From Lactococcus ileimucosae (GTDB lineage Bacteria; Bacillota; Bacilli; Lactobacillales; Streptococcaceae): 64,000 nt of DNA. The notes under the pieces are model-generated. The model made no database searches, was not told where the DNA came from, and saw only the letters and a program-made list of their open reading frames with translations. Location: contig NZ_CALPDE010000001.1 in the NCBI RefSeq assembly GCF_943193185.1, positions 62,001 through 126,000 on the forward strand, in the 5' to 3' direction. Below, piece after piece: positions 34,497 to 43,094 of this stretch; position 1 is the stretch's first letter, and the number at the start of each line of letters is the position of its first letter. The translations under genes and the position numbers were made by a program.

Positions 34497-35483
34497 ATGA
34501 AAAAACATTTTTTAATTGGTGCAGCATTGCTCACGACCTTTACTTTAACGGCCTGCTCTAACTCAAAAACAGCAAAGCAAAACTACATTGATAGCTACAC
34601 TGCCTTGAGTAATCAATCTCAAGATAATAATTCTCACGATGTATCTATAAAGTTTGACAGCTTTGATATGCAAGGCGATGCATCAAGCAAAGAAATTAAT
34701 GCTCTTCTTAACAATGCATCAATGAATGTTAAAGTAAGTGTGGATTACAACAATAAAGTAGTTGCACTTAATACTGACGGAAAAATATCAGACCAAGAGC
34801 TTGAACTGAATATGCTTCTTGGTAAAAAAGGCGTCTATGTAGAAAATTCACAAGTCACATCTCTGATTGATAACTTCCAATCTGCCAATCCTTATGTAAG
34901 TCTCTATGGTCAACTCCTTGACCAACTGGATCAAAAATACCTTCTTGTTGATCAGAGCGTGATGGAGGACGGCATTACTTCCCAAGGCGGACTCACTGAC
35001 AGTGAGTCATGGGAATCTACTTACAATCAGTTTTTCGAAAAAACTAAAACAGATAAAAAAGATATTGAAAAAAACTTCAAAGATATTCCTGAAAAGAACT
35101 TTACTCAGTCAGGTGATAAAGTGACGATGAAACTTTCTGGCAACGGTGATGATATCAAAGGCTATCTCAAAAACCTCATGACTACCTCCAACAAAGAGGA
35201 CATCCAAGCGATGATGGATGACTTAGATAAGTATACAAACATCAAATCTATGGATGTTGAAACTACTTTAAATCCTAAAACACATGAGTCTGAATCTAAA
35301 ATTAATGGAGACATTCAGTCTAAAGATGGAAAAACAAGTGCCAAATTCAAAATGACTGTCACTGCTAAGTCAAGTAAAGAAAATAAGAGCATAACTGAAC
35401 CATCTGAAAAAGATGCAATTTCTCTATCACAAATGTTCAAAAACTTGATGCTGGAATCTTCACAAGAAGTTGATACATATTAA
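34497..35483 (+). CDS. Lipoprotein of unknown function
   Basis: A 328-residue lipoprotein. Its signal peptide ends in the lipobox LTAC (cysteine at about residue 20). The mature part is rich in Lys, Asp and Ser with alternating beta strands (for example ASMNVKVSVDYNNKVVALNTDGKISDQ). This resembles the LolA-like or DUF6612-type lipoproteins common in Firmicutes, but I cannot assign a family with certainty. GGGAGA precedes the ATG, and the gene has its own promoter and terminator. Confidence 0.75.
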   Translation: MKKHFLIGAALLTTFTLTACSNSKTAKQNYIDSYTALSNQSQDNNSHDVSIKFDSFDMQGDASSKEINALLNNASMNVKVSVDYNNKVVALNTDGKISDQELELNMLLGKKGVYVENSQVTSLIDNFQSANPYVSLYGQLLDQLDQKYLLVDQSVMEDGITSQGGLTDSESWESTYNQFFEKTKTDKKDIEKNFKDIPEKNFTQSGDKVTMKLSGNGDDIKGYLKNLMTTSNKEDIQAMMDDLDKYTNIKSMDVETTLNPKTHESESKINGDIQSKDGKTSAKFKMTVTAKSSKENKSITEPSEKDAISLSQMFKNLMLESSQEVDTY

Positions 35484-35532
35484 GTGGAAAAAATCACGGG
35501 TATGAAGATAAATAAATATCAGAACTCTTAAT

Positions 35533-35554
35533 GACCATCCGATGAACGGATGGT
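35533..35554 (+). terminator. Terminator of the lipoprotein gene
   Basis: ACCATCCG-ATGA-CGGATGGT followed by TTTTCTT. Confidence 0.75.
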
Positions 35555-35736
35555 TTTCTTATCGTCTCCTTTTTCAAAGACTGCTGTAAAATACAAATGC
35601 TTGCTGCTCGCCAATCGACCACAAGATTTAAGATTTTTAGCTAACATGAGCAGGGATACCACAAAGTTTTCGAGAAAAAAACAAGCTCTAAAAAGGCTAC
35701 TAAAAACAGCCAGATTATTCATAAAGTCGCAAAACA

Positions 35737-35766
35737 AAAATAGAGCCGCATAAGCGATTCTATTTT
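35737..35766 (-). terminator. Terminator of the yahD-glyoxalase unit
   Basis: AAAATAGA pairs with TCTATTTT, with A/T runs on both sides. It lies 67 bp beyond the glyoxalase-family stop codon and could also work in the other direction. Confidence 0.6.
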
Positions 35767-35832
35767 TACTTTTTATGATTTATTACCGCTGTTCAGCTTC
35801 TCCTAGAGACTCGAATTTTAGAGGGCGATGAC

Positions 35833-36999
35833 TTAGCCCAGATAACGCTGTTCAAATTCTTCTAGACTTTCTCCCTCTTTACGTTCCACAACTTTATCAA
35901 CAGTCCATAACTCATCTTGACGACGGTCACGCATTGTATCTGAGGTATCTAAAGGACGGAGGCTTGCTGCTGTGCGTGCTTTAACCGCTTCATCTTCTGG
36001 GAAAAGATGCGGCGGTAAACTTAAATCTTTCCCAGCTTCTTCTTTTGTTTCGTCAATCCAGAAACCTGAGGTAATCAAGGCTTCTTCATAACTGTCGACA
36101 GCCCCTTCACCAGCCTCTGCCATCTCCAGTGCCCCAATACCAGGTGTAAATGTGGCAATCTCAAAAAGAACACCAGGAGCAACTCGAACATACTCGCTTG
36201 AGAAATAGAAACGATCAACTAAGCCCGAATGTGGCAAACGGAAAGTTTGAATACGTTCAATCCAATATTTCAACGTCTCTGGATTAGCTGTTCCTAAAGC
36301 CAAGTGATGAATTGTACCGTAACCTTGATAAGCATAACGTTCATTTTCCTCTGCTTCTTCGATAATCAAGGCCGCTCCGTTTCCTCCATTGGCCACTTCA
36401 AACAGATGCAAGTTATTTTCTTGCCCTGCATAACGGAAACCGAAAACTGTTTCCAAAATAATGCGCAGATTATATGTGTCGGTAACTTTTACAAAAACTG
36501 GCCCCATACCAATGATACCATGCTCAGGTTCAACATTGGAGAGAATCCATGAGCGATCAAGTGCAGCATCACCTGTGTTGTCTTGGTCTGAAATCAATTG
36601 GTATTTTTGACCGTCAAAGTCTTCAAATTCAAGTGTTTTTTTGCCAAATTTGACATTGATTTCTCCATGTTTAACATGAGCTTGCTCAAAGCGTTTAGCC
36701 CAATAAACAAGTGATTCATCTGTAGGTACACGGAAAGAAGCACGTTCAATATTGTTTGCGCCATGCATCCCTTTTGGAATATCCTTGAAGTCAAAGAAAG
36801 TCATGTTTGGACTTTTCCCCTCTTCCCCTGTGAAGTAAAGGTGATAAGTCTCATAATCATCTTGATTGACGGTCAATTTTGCCAAACGTAAGCCTAAAAT
36901 ATTTGTAAAGAAGTCATAGTTTTTTTGTGCACTTGATGTGATTGCTGTGACGTGGTGAACACCGCTAAGGATATTTTGTATTTCGATTTCTGTAGTCAT
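35833..36999 (-). CDS. VOC-family ring-cleaving dioxygenase/glyoxalase (MhqO-like)
   Basis: A 388-residue protein with two vicinal-oxygen-chelate modules. The start GVHHVTAITS (about residues 11-20) and the later YGTIHHLALGT (about 227-237) carry metal-ligand histidines. Homologues include MhqO, linked to quinone and electrophile resistance, and the glyoxalase-like gene of the L. lactis copper-induced yahCD-yaiAB operon. ATG 36999 is preferred because GAGGAAA lies just upstream; the longer frame to 37068 lacks a site. It lies 76 bp downstream of the YahD-like hydrolase and probably shares its copper-responsive promoter. Confidence 0.82.
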   Translation of the reverse strand: MTTEIEIQNILSGVHHVTAITSSAQKNYDFFTNILGLRLAKLTVNQDDYETYHLYFTGEEGKSPNMTFFDFKDIPKGMHGANNIERASFRVPTDESLVYWAKRFEQAHVKHGEINVKFGKKTLEFEDFDGQKYQLISDQDNTGDAALDRSWILSNVEPEHGIIGMGPVFVKVTDTYNLRIILETVFGFRYAGQENNLHLFEVANGGNGAALIIEEAEENERYAYQGYGTIHHLALGTANPETLKYWIERIQTFRLPHSGLVDRFYFSSEYVRVAPGVLFEIATFTPGIGALEMAEAGEGAVDSYEEALITSGFWIDETKEEAGKDLSLPPHLFPEDEAVKARTAASLRPLDTSDTMRDRRQDELWTVDKVVERKEGESLEEFEQRYLG

Positions 37000-37075
37000 T
37001 TGTTTTTCCTCTTTTTTCAATTTTTCTATTATTTTTTCTATTGGAAAGATGTGTTCTTTTAGAGACATCTTCTTT

Positions 37076-37687
37076 TTATTTTGCTAACCATTTTTTTGCT
37101 GCAGAGATTTCTTCATCGCTCAGTTGATGACCAAATTTGGTCTTAAATATTTCAAGCTGACATTTCGTTTTTTCCAAATCAGTAGAGAGATCTTCAAGAT
37201 TTTCTCTGCTCACAATCGGGTCATTATCCGCATGAGTAAGAAAAACTTTACTCTCATCAGAAAGAACTGGTCTGCCAACTTCGGTAAGCTGCATGGCGTG
37301 AAAAGCCAAGATTTTTTCAAACTTGAACAGCCCCTTAAGTTGCATATAGAGCGCCATATTGGCCCCGTTTGAATAGCCGATGACATTCAGCTTTGAGAGA
37401 TTTAGTTGGTAATGCTGCCCCAAACGTTCTACTTCCTTCGTCAGCCACTGTGCCTCTTTTTCTAAAGAAACCAAGTCAAAATTTTCTTTCGTAAAGCCTG
37501 GTCCCTTAAGCTTAAAATAGCGATTAATCCCCTGCTCACTAATCCGTCCACGAATAGACAAAAAGGGATGATTGGGGAATAATTCCTCTGCAAGTGGCAC
37601 TAACTGGTGTTCATCACCGCCTGTACTGTGTAAAACTAAAATTGGCGCAAGGCTACTGTCGCCTTCTTTCAAAATGTAGTTTGTCAT
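37076..37687 (-). CDS. yahD: YahD/MhqD-like alpha/beta serine hydrolase
   Basis: A 203-residue alpha/beta hydrolase with the nucleophile motif GYSNGAN (Ser at about residue 107), an Asp in THADNDPIVS and the catalytic His in FGHQLS. It resembles L. lactis YahD, reported as a copper-inducible serine hydrolase controlled by CopR, and Bacillus MhqD. The natural substrate of this family is not established. The promoter upstream carries copper-box palindromes (37808-37858), and the next gene is a glyoxalase-family protein. This supports a role in coping with copper- or quinone-derived damage. Confidence 0.82.
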   Translation of the reverse strand: MTNYILKEGDSSLAPILVLHSTGGDEHQLVPLAEELFPNHPFLSIRGRISEQGINRYFKLKGPGFTKENFDLVSLEKEAQWLTKEVERLGQHYQLNLSKLNVIGYSNGANMALYMQLKGLFKFEKILAFHAMQLTEVGRPVLSDESKVFLTHADNDPIVSRENLEDLSTDLEKTKCQLEIFKTKFGHQLSDEEISAAKKWLAK

Positions 37688-37807
37688 TCTAACTCCTTAT
37701 TTTTAGCTTGTTCATTGCTTCTCAATAGCGGTTTTAAATGACAAGCAACATCGTTTCTTCTGTCCATTAATTTCAGTTATTTGTTTCATAAGCCCGCCTT
37801 TTTCATT

Positions 37808-37858
37808 TACATTTGTAAACTACACTTGTATTATAACGTTTACTTTTGTAAACGTCAA
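37808..37858 (-). promoter_or_regulatory. Promoter with three cop-box-like operators
   Basis: On the minus strand TTGACG (37858-37853) and TATAAT (37835-37830) are 17 bp apart. TACATTTGTA (37808-37817) and TACACTTGTA (37821-37830) match the CopR/CopY box TACANNTGTA exactly. TACTTTTGTA (37841-37850) differs by one base and sits inside the spacer in the longer palindrome ACGTTTAC/GTAAACGT. This predicts repression by the CopR encoded at 53779-54225. Confidence 0.75.
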
Positions 37859-38013
37859 GTCCTAAAGCTTATTTTTTCTAAAAAATTTTGAGAATACCTT
37901 TAAAGCCCTGTACATATAGCGGTTTACAACTGTCAAAATTTACATTGCGCAAACTTATCTCCCTTTCTCTATCCTCTACTCACCACTTTTCTTTAAAAAA
38001 ACATATAAAAACC

Positions 38014-38045
38014 CCTCAGTTTTTCGAAGGTGCCATAAACTGAGG
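38014..38045 (-). terminator. Terminator downstream of secG
   Basis: CCTCAGTTT / AAACTGAGG stem with GGTTTTTATATG following on the minus strand. It ends the secG transcript about 160 bp after its stop codon. The surrounding 37859-38203 holds no gene. Confidence 0.65.
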
Positions 38046-38203
38046 AGTAAATTGAAATTATGAAATTATGTAGTTAAATTATACCAAAAAAAGTGGAATA
38101 TCTGTTAACTTTTGTCTATAAAACTTTATTTTTCTAAAAATAAAAAATAGCAGCCACTAGAAATTCAGTTGACCACTACTTCTTAAGATACTCTATTTTA
38201 ATA

Positions 38204-38452
38204 TTACTTCGTTGATAAAACGACCAACATGAAACCGAGAAGAAGCCAGATTCCAATAGTAATAGCTGTAAATCTTTGCATTACTGCTTCAAAACCACGA
38301 GCCTTACGACGCTCAAAGAGTTCACCTGACCCTCCCGAAAATGCATCGGCTGCGCCATCTTGCTTAGAAGGCTGCATCAAAATTGAAACAACTAAAATTG
38401 CAGAAACAATCAACATAGCGACGAGTAAAACGTCAAAAATCACTTTATCCAT
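38204..38452 (-). CDS. secG: Protein translocase subunit SecG
   Basis: An 82-residue SecG. Two membrane helices (about 4-26 and 60-80) flank a loop with the conserved DGAADAFSGGSGELF segment. SecG stabilises SecYE and aids SecA-driven preprotein export. It stands alone with an AAGGAAGAAAAG site upstream. In many lactic acid bacteria secG precedes rnr; here they are 7 kb apart. Confidence 0.93.
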   Translation of the reverse strand: MDKVIFDVLLVAMLIVSAILVVSILMQPSKQDGAADAFSGGSGELFERRKARGFEAVMQRFTAITIGIWLLLGFMLVVLSTK

Positions 38453-38608
38453 ATACTTTTCTTCCTTAATCAGAATTACACTGAAACAATTATAACATAA
38501 TTATCATCAGAATACGAATGATAAAAGATTGGTAAACATGATTGAAATGCCAAGTTTCTTGATTTATACTCCGTTCTCAGTTCTTTGGTCTTCAAACGGT
38601 ATTTTTAT

Positions 38609-39529
38609 TTAGCCTTCAACATATTTGTAAGCTTCTTGCGCTGCTTGAGCACCATCGCCTACTGCAGTTGTAATTTGTCGGAAGTCTTTCTGACGGACAT
38701 CTCCAACAGCAAAGATGCCCGGAATACTTGTCTTCATCGTAGCATCTGTGATAATCCAACCTTCTTCATCAGTTATCCCTAGGTCACGAGCAAACTCAGA
38801 AACAGCATCTAGACCAACATAGATAAAGATACCGCCAAAGTCTGCTTCAGTAATTTCACCTGTTTTAACATTTTTATAGCGCACAGATTCAATTTTACGG
38901 TCGTCACCTTTGATTTCTTCAAGAACAGAGTCCCAGATAAATTTGATTTTATCATTTGCAAAGGCACGTTCCTGAATAATCTTCTGAGCACGGAGTTCAT
39001 CACGACGATGCATGATGGTTACTGATTTACCAAAACGTGTCAAGAAGATTGCTTCTTCCACAGCAGAATCTCCGCCACCTACAACCAAGATATCTTGGTC
39101 GCGGAAGAAAGCACCATCACAAACTGCACAGTAGGACACGCCACGCGCACCGTACTCTTCTTCTCCGGGTACACCTAGCTTACGGTGATTTGCTCCTGTC
39201 GCAATAATGATTGATTTCGTTTCAAATACTTCTTCTTCAGTATGAATCGTTTTAGTCGCACCATTATCTACAATAGACGTTACAAAGCCATAAGCATTTT
39301 CAACACCAAGGTCAGCTAGTGGTTCGTACATTTTCATTGAGAGCTCAGGACCCATGATTTGCCCATAACCTGGATAGTTTTCAATTTCAGCCGTGTTATT
39401 CATTTGTCCACCAGGAACACCACGTTCCAAGAGCAAAGTTTTCATCTCACTTCTTGCACTGTACATAGCCGCGGTCATGCCTGCAGGCCCTGCACCAATA
39501 ACTACTACATCGTATATTTTTTCTGTCAT
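38609..39529 (-). CDS. trxB: Thioredoxin reductase
   Basis: A 306-residue flavoenzyme that transfers electrons from NADPH to thioredoxin. The FAD-binding motif GAGPAGMTAAMY is at about residues 12-23. The redox-active CAVC (in YCAVCDGAFF) is near residue 134, the NADPH-binding GGGDSAVEEA follows, and the C-terminal GIFAVGDVR is intact. Its length is normal. It lies downstream of a small membrane-protein gene and an amino-acid ABC transporter on the same strand, an arrangement also seen in streptococci. Confidence 0.95.
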   Translation of the reverse strand: MTEKIYDVVVIGAGPAGMTAAMYSARSEMKTLLLERGVPGGQMNNTAEIENYPGYGQIMGPELSMKMYEPLADLGVENAYGFVTSIVDNGATKTIHTEEEVFETKSIIIATGANHRKLGVPGEEEYGARGVSYCAVCDGAFFRDQDILVVGGGDSAVEEAIFLTRFGKSVTIMHRRDELRAQKIIQERAFANDKIKFIWDSVLEEIKGDDRKIESVRYKNVKTGEITEADFGGIFIYVGLDAVSEFARDLGITDEEGWIITDATMKTSIPGIFAVGDVRQKDFRQITTAVGDGAQAAQEAYKYVEG

Positions 39530-39593
39530 AATTCACCTCTCCAGTTATAAAACCATTATAAATTCTCTTTAAATTTTTTGCCATTATTTTGAT

Positions 39594-39827
39594 TTATAAA
39601 CCACGAATTCTAAAAATAATCAAGATGCCCACAATAGCAAAACTCAAAATGGGAATGGTCAAAATATCGATTAAGATAATATCAAACAAGCGGTTGCGCC
39701 AGACATTTCGCGGTTTATGACGATTTCGGGCCCAATAAATAAAACCATATAAAAGGCTGAGCAATCCGACTACTAAAAAAGAAACGAGTAAACCTTTAAG
39801 ATAAAACTGTAAAACTAAATTAATCAT
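39594..39827 (-). CDS. Small membrane protein, DUF4059-like
   Basis: A 77-residue protein with two membrane helices (about 10-30 and 50-72) separated by RNRHKPRNVWRNRLFD. The sequence and position between an amino-acid ABC ATPase gene and trxB match the streptococcal DUF4059 proteins, whose function is unknown. It overlaps the ATPase gene by 8 bp, so it belongs to that operon. Confidence 0.75.
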   Translation of the reverse strand: MINLVLQFYLKGLLVSFLVVGLLSLLYGFIYWARNRHKPRNVWRNRLFDIILIDILTIPILSFAIVGILIIFRIRGL

Positions 39828-40581
39828 TTGACCTTCCTATATCAATGGTTTTAACATGACGAGAGAGAAATTCATGCGTCCGTGGATTTTTGGGATGATG
39901 GAAGACTTCCTCAGGACTGCCTTCTTCAATAATTTTACCTTTCTCAAGGAAGAGCACTTTTGTTGCGACATTATAGACAAAATCCATTTCATGACTGACC
40001 AAAACCATCGTTTGTTTGTTTTTGGTTGCATTGAGAATGGTTTCTTGCACTTCCCCTACAAGCTCAGGATCAAGTGCTGATGTCGGTTCATCAAGCAGCA
40101 GCAAGGTCGGTTTCATTGCCATTGCTCGAGCTATTCCTACGCGCTGCTTTTGCCCACCAGATAAGAACTTTGGATAATAATCCATACGATCTGCAAGGCC
40201 GACTTTTCTTAAGTTTTCCTCAGCCAGCTTCTGTGCTTCTGCTCTAGGCATTTTCTTAACTTGGATCAAGCCCTCCATCACATTTTCGAGAGCTGTGCGA
40301 CGTTCAAAGAGATTGAACTGTTGAAATACCATACCTGTTTTGCGACGCAGCTCAAGAATTTCTTGTTTGCTGATATGTTCAAAATCCACCTTGAAATTAT
40401 CAATTTCCAACTGTCCACTGTCTGCTTCTTCCAGATAGTTGATTGAACGGAGAAAAGTGGACTTGCCGGCACCTGATGCACCAATAAGTGCAACAACATC
40501 ACCTTCATTAATCTCCAGATTAAGATTATCAAGAACCACATTTCCGGCAAAGGACTTACTTAAATTTGAAATTTTTATCAT
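39820..40581 (-). CDS. Polar amino-acid ABC transporter ATP-binding protein
   Basis: A 253-residue ABC ATPase of the polar amino-acid family. Walker A GASGAGKST (about 33-41), signature LSGGQKQRVGIARA (about 139-152), Walker B LLLLDEPTSALDPE (about 160-173) and the H-loop VSHEMD are all intact. It overlaps the permease gene by 4 bp (ATGA). With the permease and the binding lipoprotein it forms one importer. The position beside trxB hints at cystine, which needs reduction after uptake, but this is a guess. Confidence 0.92.
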   Translation of the reverse strand: MIKISNLSKSFAGNVVLDNLNLEINEGDVVALIGASGAGKSTFLRSINYLEEADSGQLEIDNFKVDFEHISKQEILELRRKTGMVFQQFNLFERRTALENVMEGLIQVKKMPRAEAQKLAEENLRKVGLADRMDYYPKFLSGGQKQRVGIARAMAMKPTLLLLDEPTSALDPELVGEVQETILNATKNKQTMVLVSHEMDFVYNVATKVLFLEKGKIIEEGSPEEVFHHPKNPRTHEFLSRHVKTIDIGRSND

Positions 40582-41465
40582 TTGTTGGTCACCCCGTTGT
40601 CAAAAGGATTGCGTCCAAGTGAAATCTTCCGCGCTGCTTTAGGCATTTTGATTTCCAGTTTGCTTTCAATCTTACGAATCAAGATTTCTAAAACGATACA
40701 GATGGGCCAGTAAAGTAAGGCCAAAGCGAGATAAGTTTCAAAGAGACGGAAGTTTGAACCACCAATGATTTGAGCTTGGGCGGTCATCTCAACCACGCCA
40801 GCGACAAAGGCCAGAGAAGTTGACTTAAGCAAGCCAATCAAGGCATTGCCCAGTGGAGCTGTCGCAACTGATGCTGCCTCAGGTAAGGTCACACGCCAGA
40901 AAACTTGAAAATTTGTCATTCCTAGAGAACGCGCTGCTTCGATTTGTCCTTTGTCTGCAGATTGGATAGCTGAGCGAATTGTTTCCGAATTATATGCCCC
41001 TTCATTAAGCGCAAAGGCTACGATAACAAAGAGCATGGCGGGCACTGAGTTCACTGTATAATTCGTCCCGTAATTCATGTTAATCGCTTTAAGAATCAAG
41101 GGAATTCCTGTATAGGTCAAGTAAAGTTGTACCAGAATCGGAGTCCCACGTGTAAAGGAGACAAACAAGGCACGCAATTGATCCAAAATAGGAATTTTAT
41201 TTATTCTTACAAGTGCGAGTAACAGACCAAAAATAAGACCAAAAAACATGGCAATGAGTGTCATCTGCAGAGAGACGGGAATCATTTTAATAATCGGCAG
41301 AAAAGCTGAACTAAAGGCTTTCCAGCTGAATATCTTAGTGAAAAACATGGACCAAAATTCATCAAAACTATATTGCCCTTGAATCATTAAAAACGGAAGC
41401 ATGGGCAAAATAATCAACAGGAGCAAAACTCCCAATCCCAAAATTATTTTTTTCTTTTTATTCAT
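40578..41465 (-). CDS. Polar amino-acid ABC transporter permease
   Basis: A 295-residue HisM-type permease with about five membrane helices. The EAA loop, which docks the ATPase, reads EAARSLGMTNFQVFWRVTLPEA (about residues 188-209). An extended N-terminal region (residues 1-60) carries an extra hydrophobic segment. It is coupled to the ATPase gene by a 4-bp overlap. A stem-loop (41484-41546) separates it from the upstream binding-protein gene. Confidence 0.9.
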   Translation of the reverse strand: MNKKKKIILGLGVLLLLIILPMLPFLMIQGQYSFDEFWSMFFTKIFSWKAFSSAFLPIIKMIPVSLQMTLIAMFFGLIFGLLLALVRINKIPILDQLRALFVSFTRGTPILVQLYLTYTGIPLILKAINMNYGTNYTVNSVPAMLFVIVAFALNEGAYNSETIRSAIQSADKGQIEAARSLGMTNFQVFWRVTLPEAASVATAPLGNALIGLLKSTSLAFVAGVVEMTAQAQIIGGSNFRLFETYLALALLYWPICIVLEILIRKIESKLEIKMPKAARKISLGRNPFDNGVTNK

Positions 41466-41483
41466 TTTATCTTCATCAAAGAA

Positions 41484-41546
41484 AGCTGTCTAAGTCCCTC
41501 ACTCCTATCACAAATAGCTTGTGTGTGAGAAACTCAGGGACAGCTT
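41484..41546 (-). promoter_or_regulatory. Intercistronic stem-loop between binding protein and permease
   Basis: AAAGCTGTC pairs with GACAGCTTT at the base, and CTCAC/GTGAG and CACAA/TTGTG can pair inside. There is no strong T-run, so it is more likely an RNA-stability or processing element that lets the binding protein be made in excess than a full terminator. Confidence 0.55.
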
Positions 41547-41647
41547 TTACACTACTCCTACTATTATACAAGAATCTTACAATTTTTTCTTGTCTTTGAA
41601 ATGTTTCTTCTGCTTCTTCTTTTTCGAAAAGACGTCTTCTCTCCGTC

Positions 41648-42505
41648 CTACTTAAACTTGTCTGCTTCCGGAACAAAGTTCCCCTCAAAGTACTTCTCAG
41701 AAAGTTTTTTCAGTGTCCCATCCTTTTCAAGCTCAGCAAGGATTTTATTAACCTTAGCTTGCAATTCTGCACCTGCTTCATCCTTTGCAAAGAGGAAATA
41801 TTCGTAGCCGTCATGCTCCGGATCTCCTGTTGAAGTATCGATATCTTGAATTTTCAAGCTATCAAATCCTTGCTCCTTCACACTTGATTTGAGAGAAATC
41901 TTATCATAGAGCATGAAGTCAATCTTTCCGGACTCAATTTGATTAAAGCGCGTATTGATTGAGGTACTGTCTGCCGAATAACTGATATTTATCTTTTTAT
42001 CTGGATTGGCAGCATTCCAATCTTTAATCATTTTTGTATAGTTGGATGCTGGATTTCCAATTGTGCTCTTACCAGCAAGATCTGCCAGCGTTTTATAGTT
42101 CCCGTCCCTTATCAAGACAGCATTATTAGATTTGGAAATTGGGAAGGAAAAGTTATATTTTTCTGCCCGCTCTTTTGACCAACCAAAGTTGTTGGCTCCC
42201 ATCTGGTAACGTCCACTGTCCAATCCTGGAACAATCCCAGAAAAGTCAACCGCTTGATAAGTCACCTTATATTCGGGCAACTTGTCAAAAACAGCGCGCG
42301 CCACCTCAATATCATAGCCTGTCAAGTTCCCTTGACTGTCCGCATATGTAAAGGGTTTTGTTGCTCCATCTGTAGCTACAACAATCTCCGTTTGCTTCTT
42401 TGCCGATTCTTCTTTATTTGCTGAACCACCATTACTGCAAGCAGCTAAAGCTCCTGCAGCGATAAGCGAAACAAGCGCGAGCGAAAGCTTCAGTGACTTT
42501 TTCAT
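41648..42505 (-). CDS. Amino-acid ABC transporter substrate-binding lipoprotein
   Basis: A 285-residue family 3 extracellular solute-binding lipoprotein. The signal peptide ends in the lipobox LAAC (cysteine near residue 22). The mature protein begins the binding fold with EIVVATDGATKPFTYADSQGNLTGYDIEVARAVF. The N-lobe signature GYDIEVARAV is typical of polar amino-acid and cystine binding proteins. ATG 42505 has AAGGAG 9 nt upstream; the longer frame to 42547 lacks one. It is the first gene of the importer operon. Confidence 0.9.
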   Translation of the reverse strand: MKKSLKLSLALVSLIAAGALAACSNGGSANKEESAKKQTEIVVATDGATKPFTYADSQGNLTGYDIEVARAVFDKLPEYKVTYQAVDFSGIVPGLDSGRYQMGANNFGWSKERAEKYNFSFPISKSNNAVLIRDGNYKTLADLAGKSTIGNPASNYTKMIKDWNAANPDKKINISYSADSTSINTRFNQIESGKIDFMLYDKISLKSSVKEQGFDSLKIQDIDTSTGDPEHDGYEYFLFAKDEAGAELQAKVNKILAELEKDGTLKKLSEKYFEGNFVPEADKFK

Positions 42506-42638
42506 AGTGATGTTCTCCTTAAAATTTTGATATCTAAAGTTTACCACGGGCCTTCTGAGTTTGTCATATCATTTGCTTATCAAGGGGTTAAAAAATTTTT
42601 ATAGCGGCTTTTCATTTCTTTAATGACTCCATTAAAAA

Positions 42639-42664
42639 AAGCTCTTCTTCAAAAAGAAAAGCTT
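42639..42664 (-). terminator. Terminator of the fhs-VOC unit
   Basis: AAGCTCTTC / GAAAAGCTT stem followed on the minus strand by TTTTTT. Confidence 0.7.
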
Positions 42665-42670
42665 TCAATA

Positions 42671-43081
42671 TTACTCCCACACAGGCTGCCAAGTGATGCC
42701 AAACTTATCGGTAATCCAGGCACACTTACGAATGTTTCCTACAGACTCAGGACCCATCATCACTGAACCTGTTTCCGATAAAGCTGCAAAAATTTGATCA
42801 AATTCCTGCTCTGTGTCGCAGTCAAGATAAAGAGAATGTGCCCAAGTTGGCTCAGGTGCAGAATATTGCTCTTGCATGTCTAAAAAGAAAACTTCTGCTC
42901 CTTTTATGGATAAGGCACCATATAAGACGAGTTCGCCTTCAATGTCGCTAAAATCTGGACTATCTTTATAAAAGTCCATCCGTGTAATTTTCGTTTCTGG
43001 TAAAACTCTCGCATAAAAATTCATAGCTTCTTTGGCTTTACCATTTAGTGTGATAAAAGGCGTGATTTTTGATTTTACCAT
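42671..43081 (-). CDS. VOC-family protein (PhnB-like)
   Basis: A 136-residue single VOC domain of the PhnB/YjdN type. It opens ITPFITLNGKAKEAMNFYARVLPET and ends WITDKFGITWQPVW, both family signatures. No enzymatic activity is firmly known for most members. ATG 43081 has AAGGAG upstream; the longer frame overlaps fhs. The start is 14 bp after the fhs stop codon, so the two are probably co-transcribed. Confidence 0.82.
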   Translation of the reverse strand: MVKSKITPFITLNGKAKEAMNFYARVLPETKITRMDFYKDSPDFSDIEGELVLYGALSIKGAEVFFLDMQEQYSAPEPTWAHSLYLDCDTEQEFDQIFAALSETGSVMMGPESVGNIRKCAWITDKFGITWQPVWE

Positions 43082-43094
43082 GGCTCTCCTTTTC

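Noticed and set aside
35550-35753. 67-residue plus-strand ORF
   Set aside because: It starts inside the terminator of the lipoprotein gene and lacks a ribosome binding site; its basic composition looks random.
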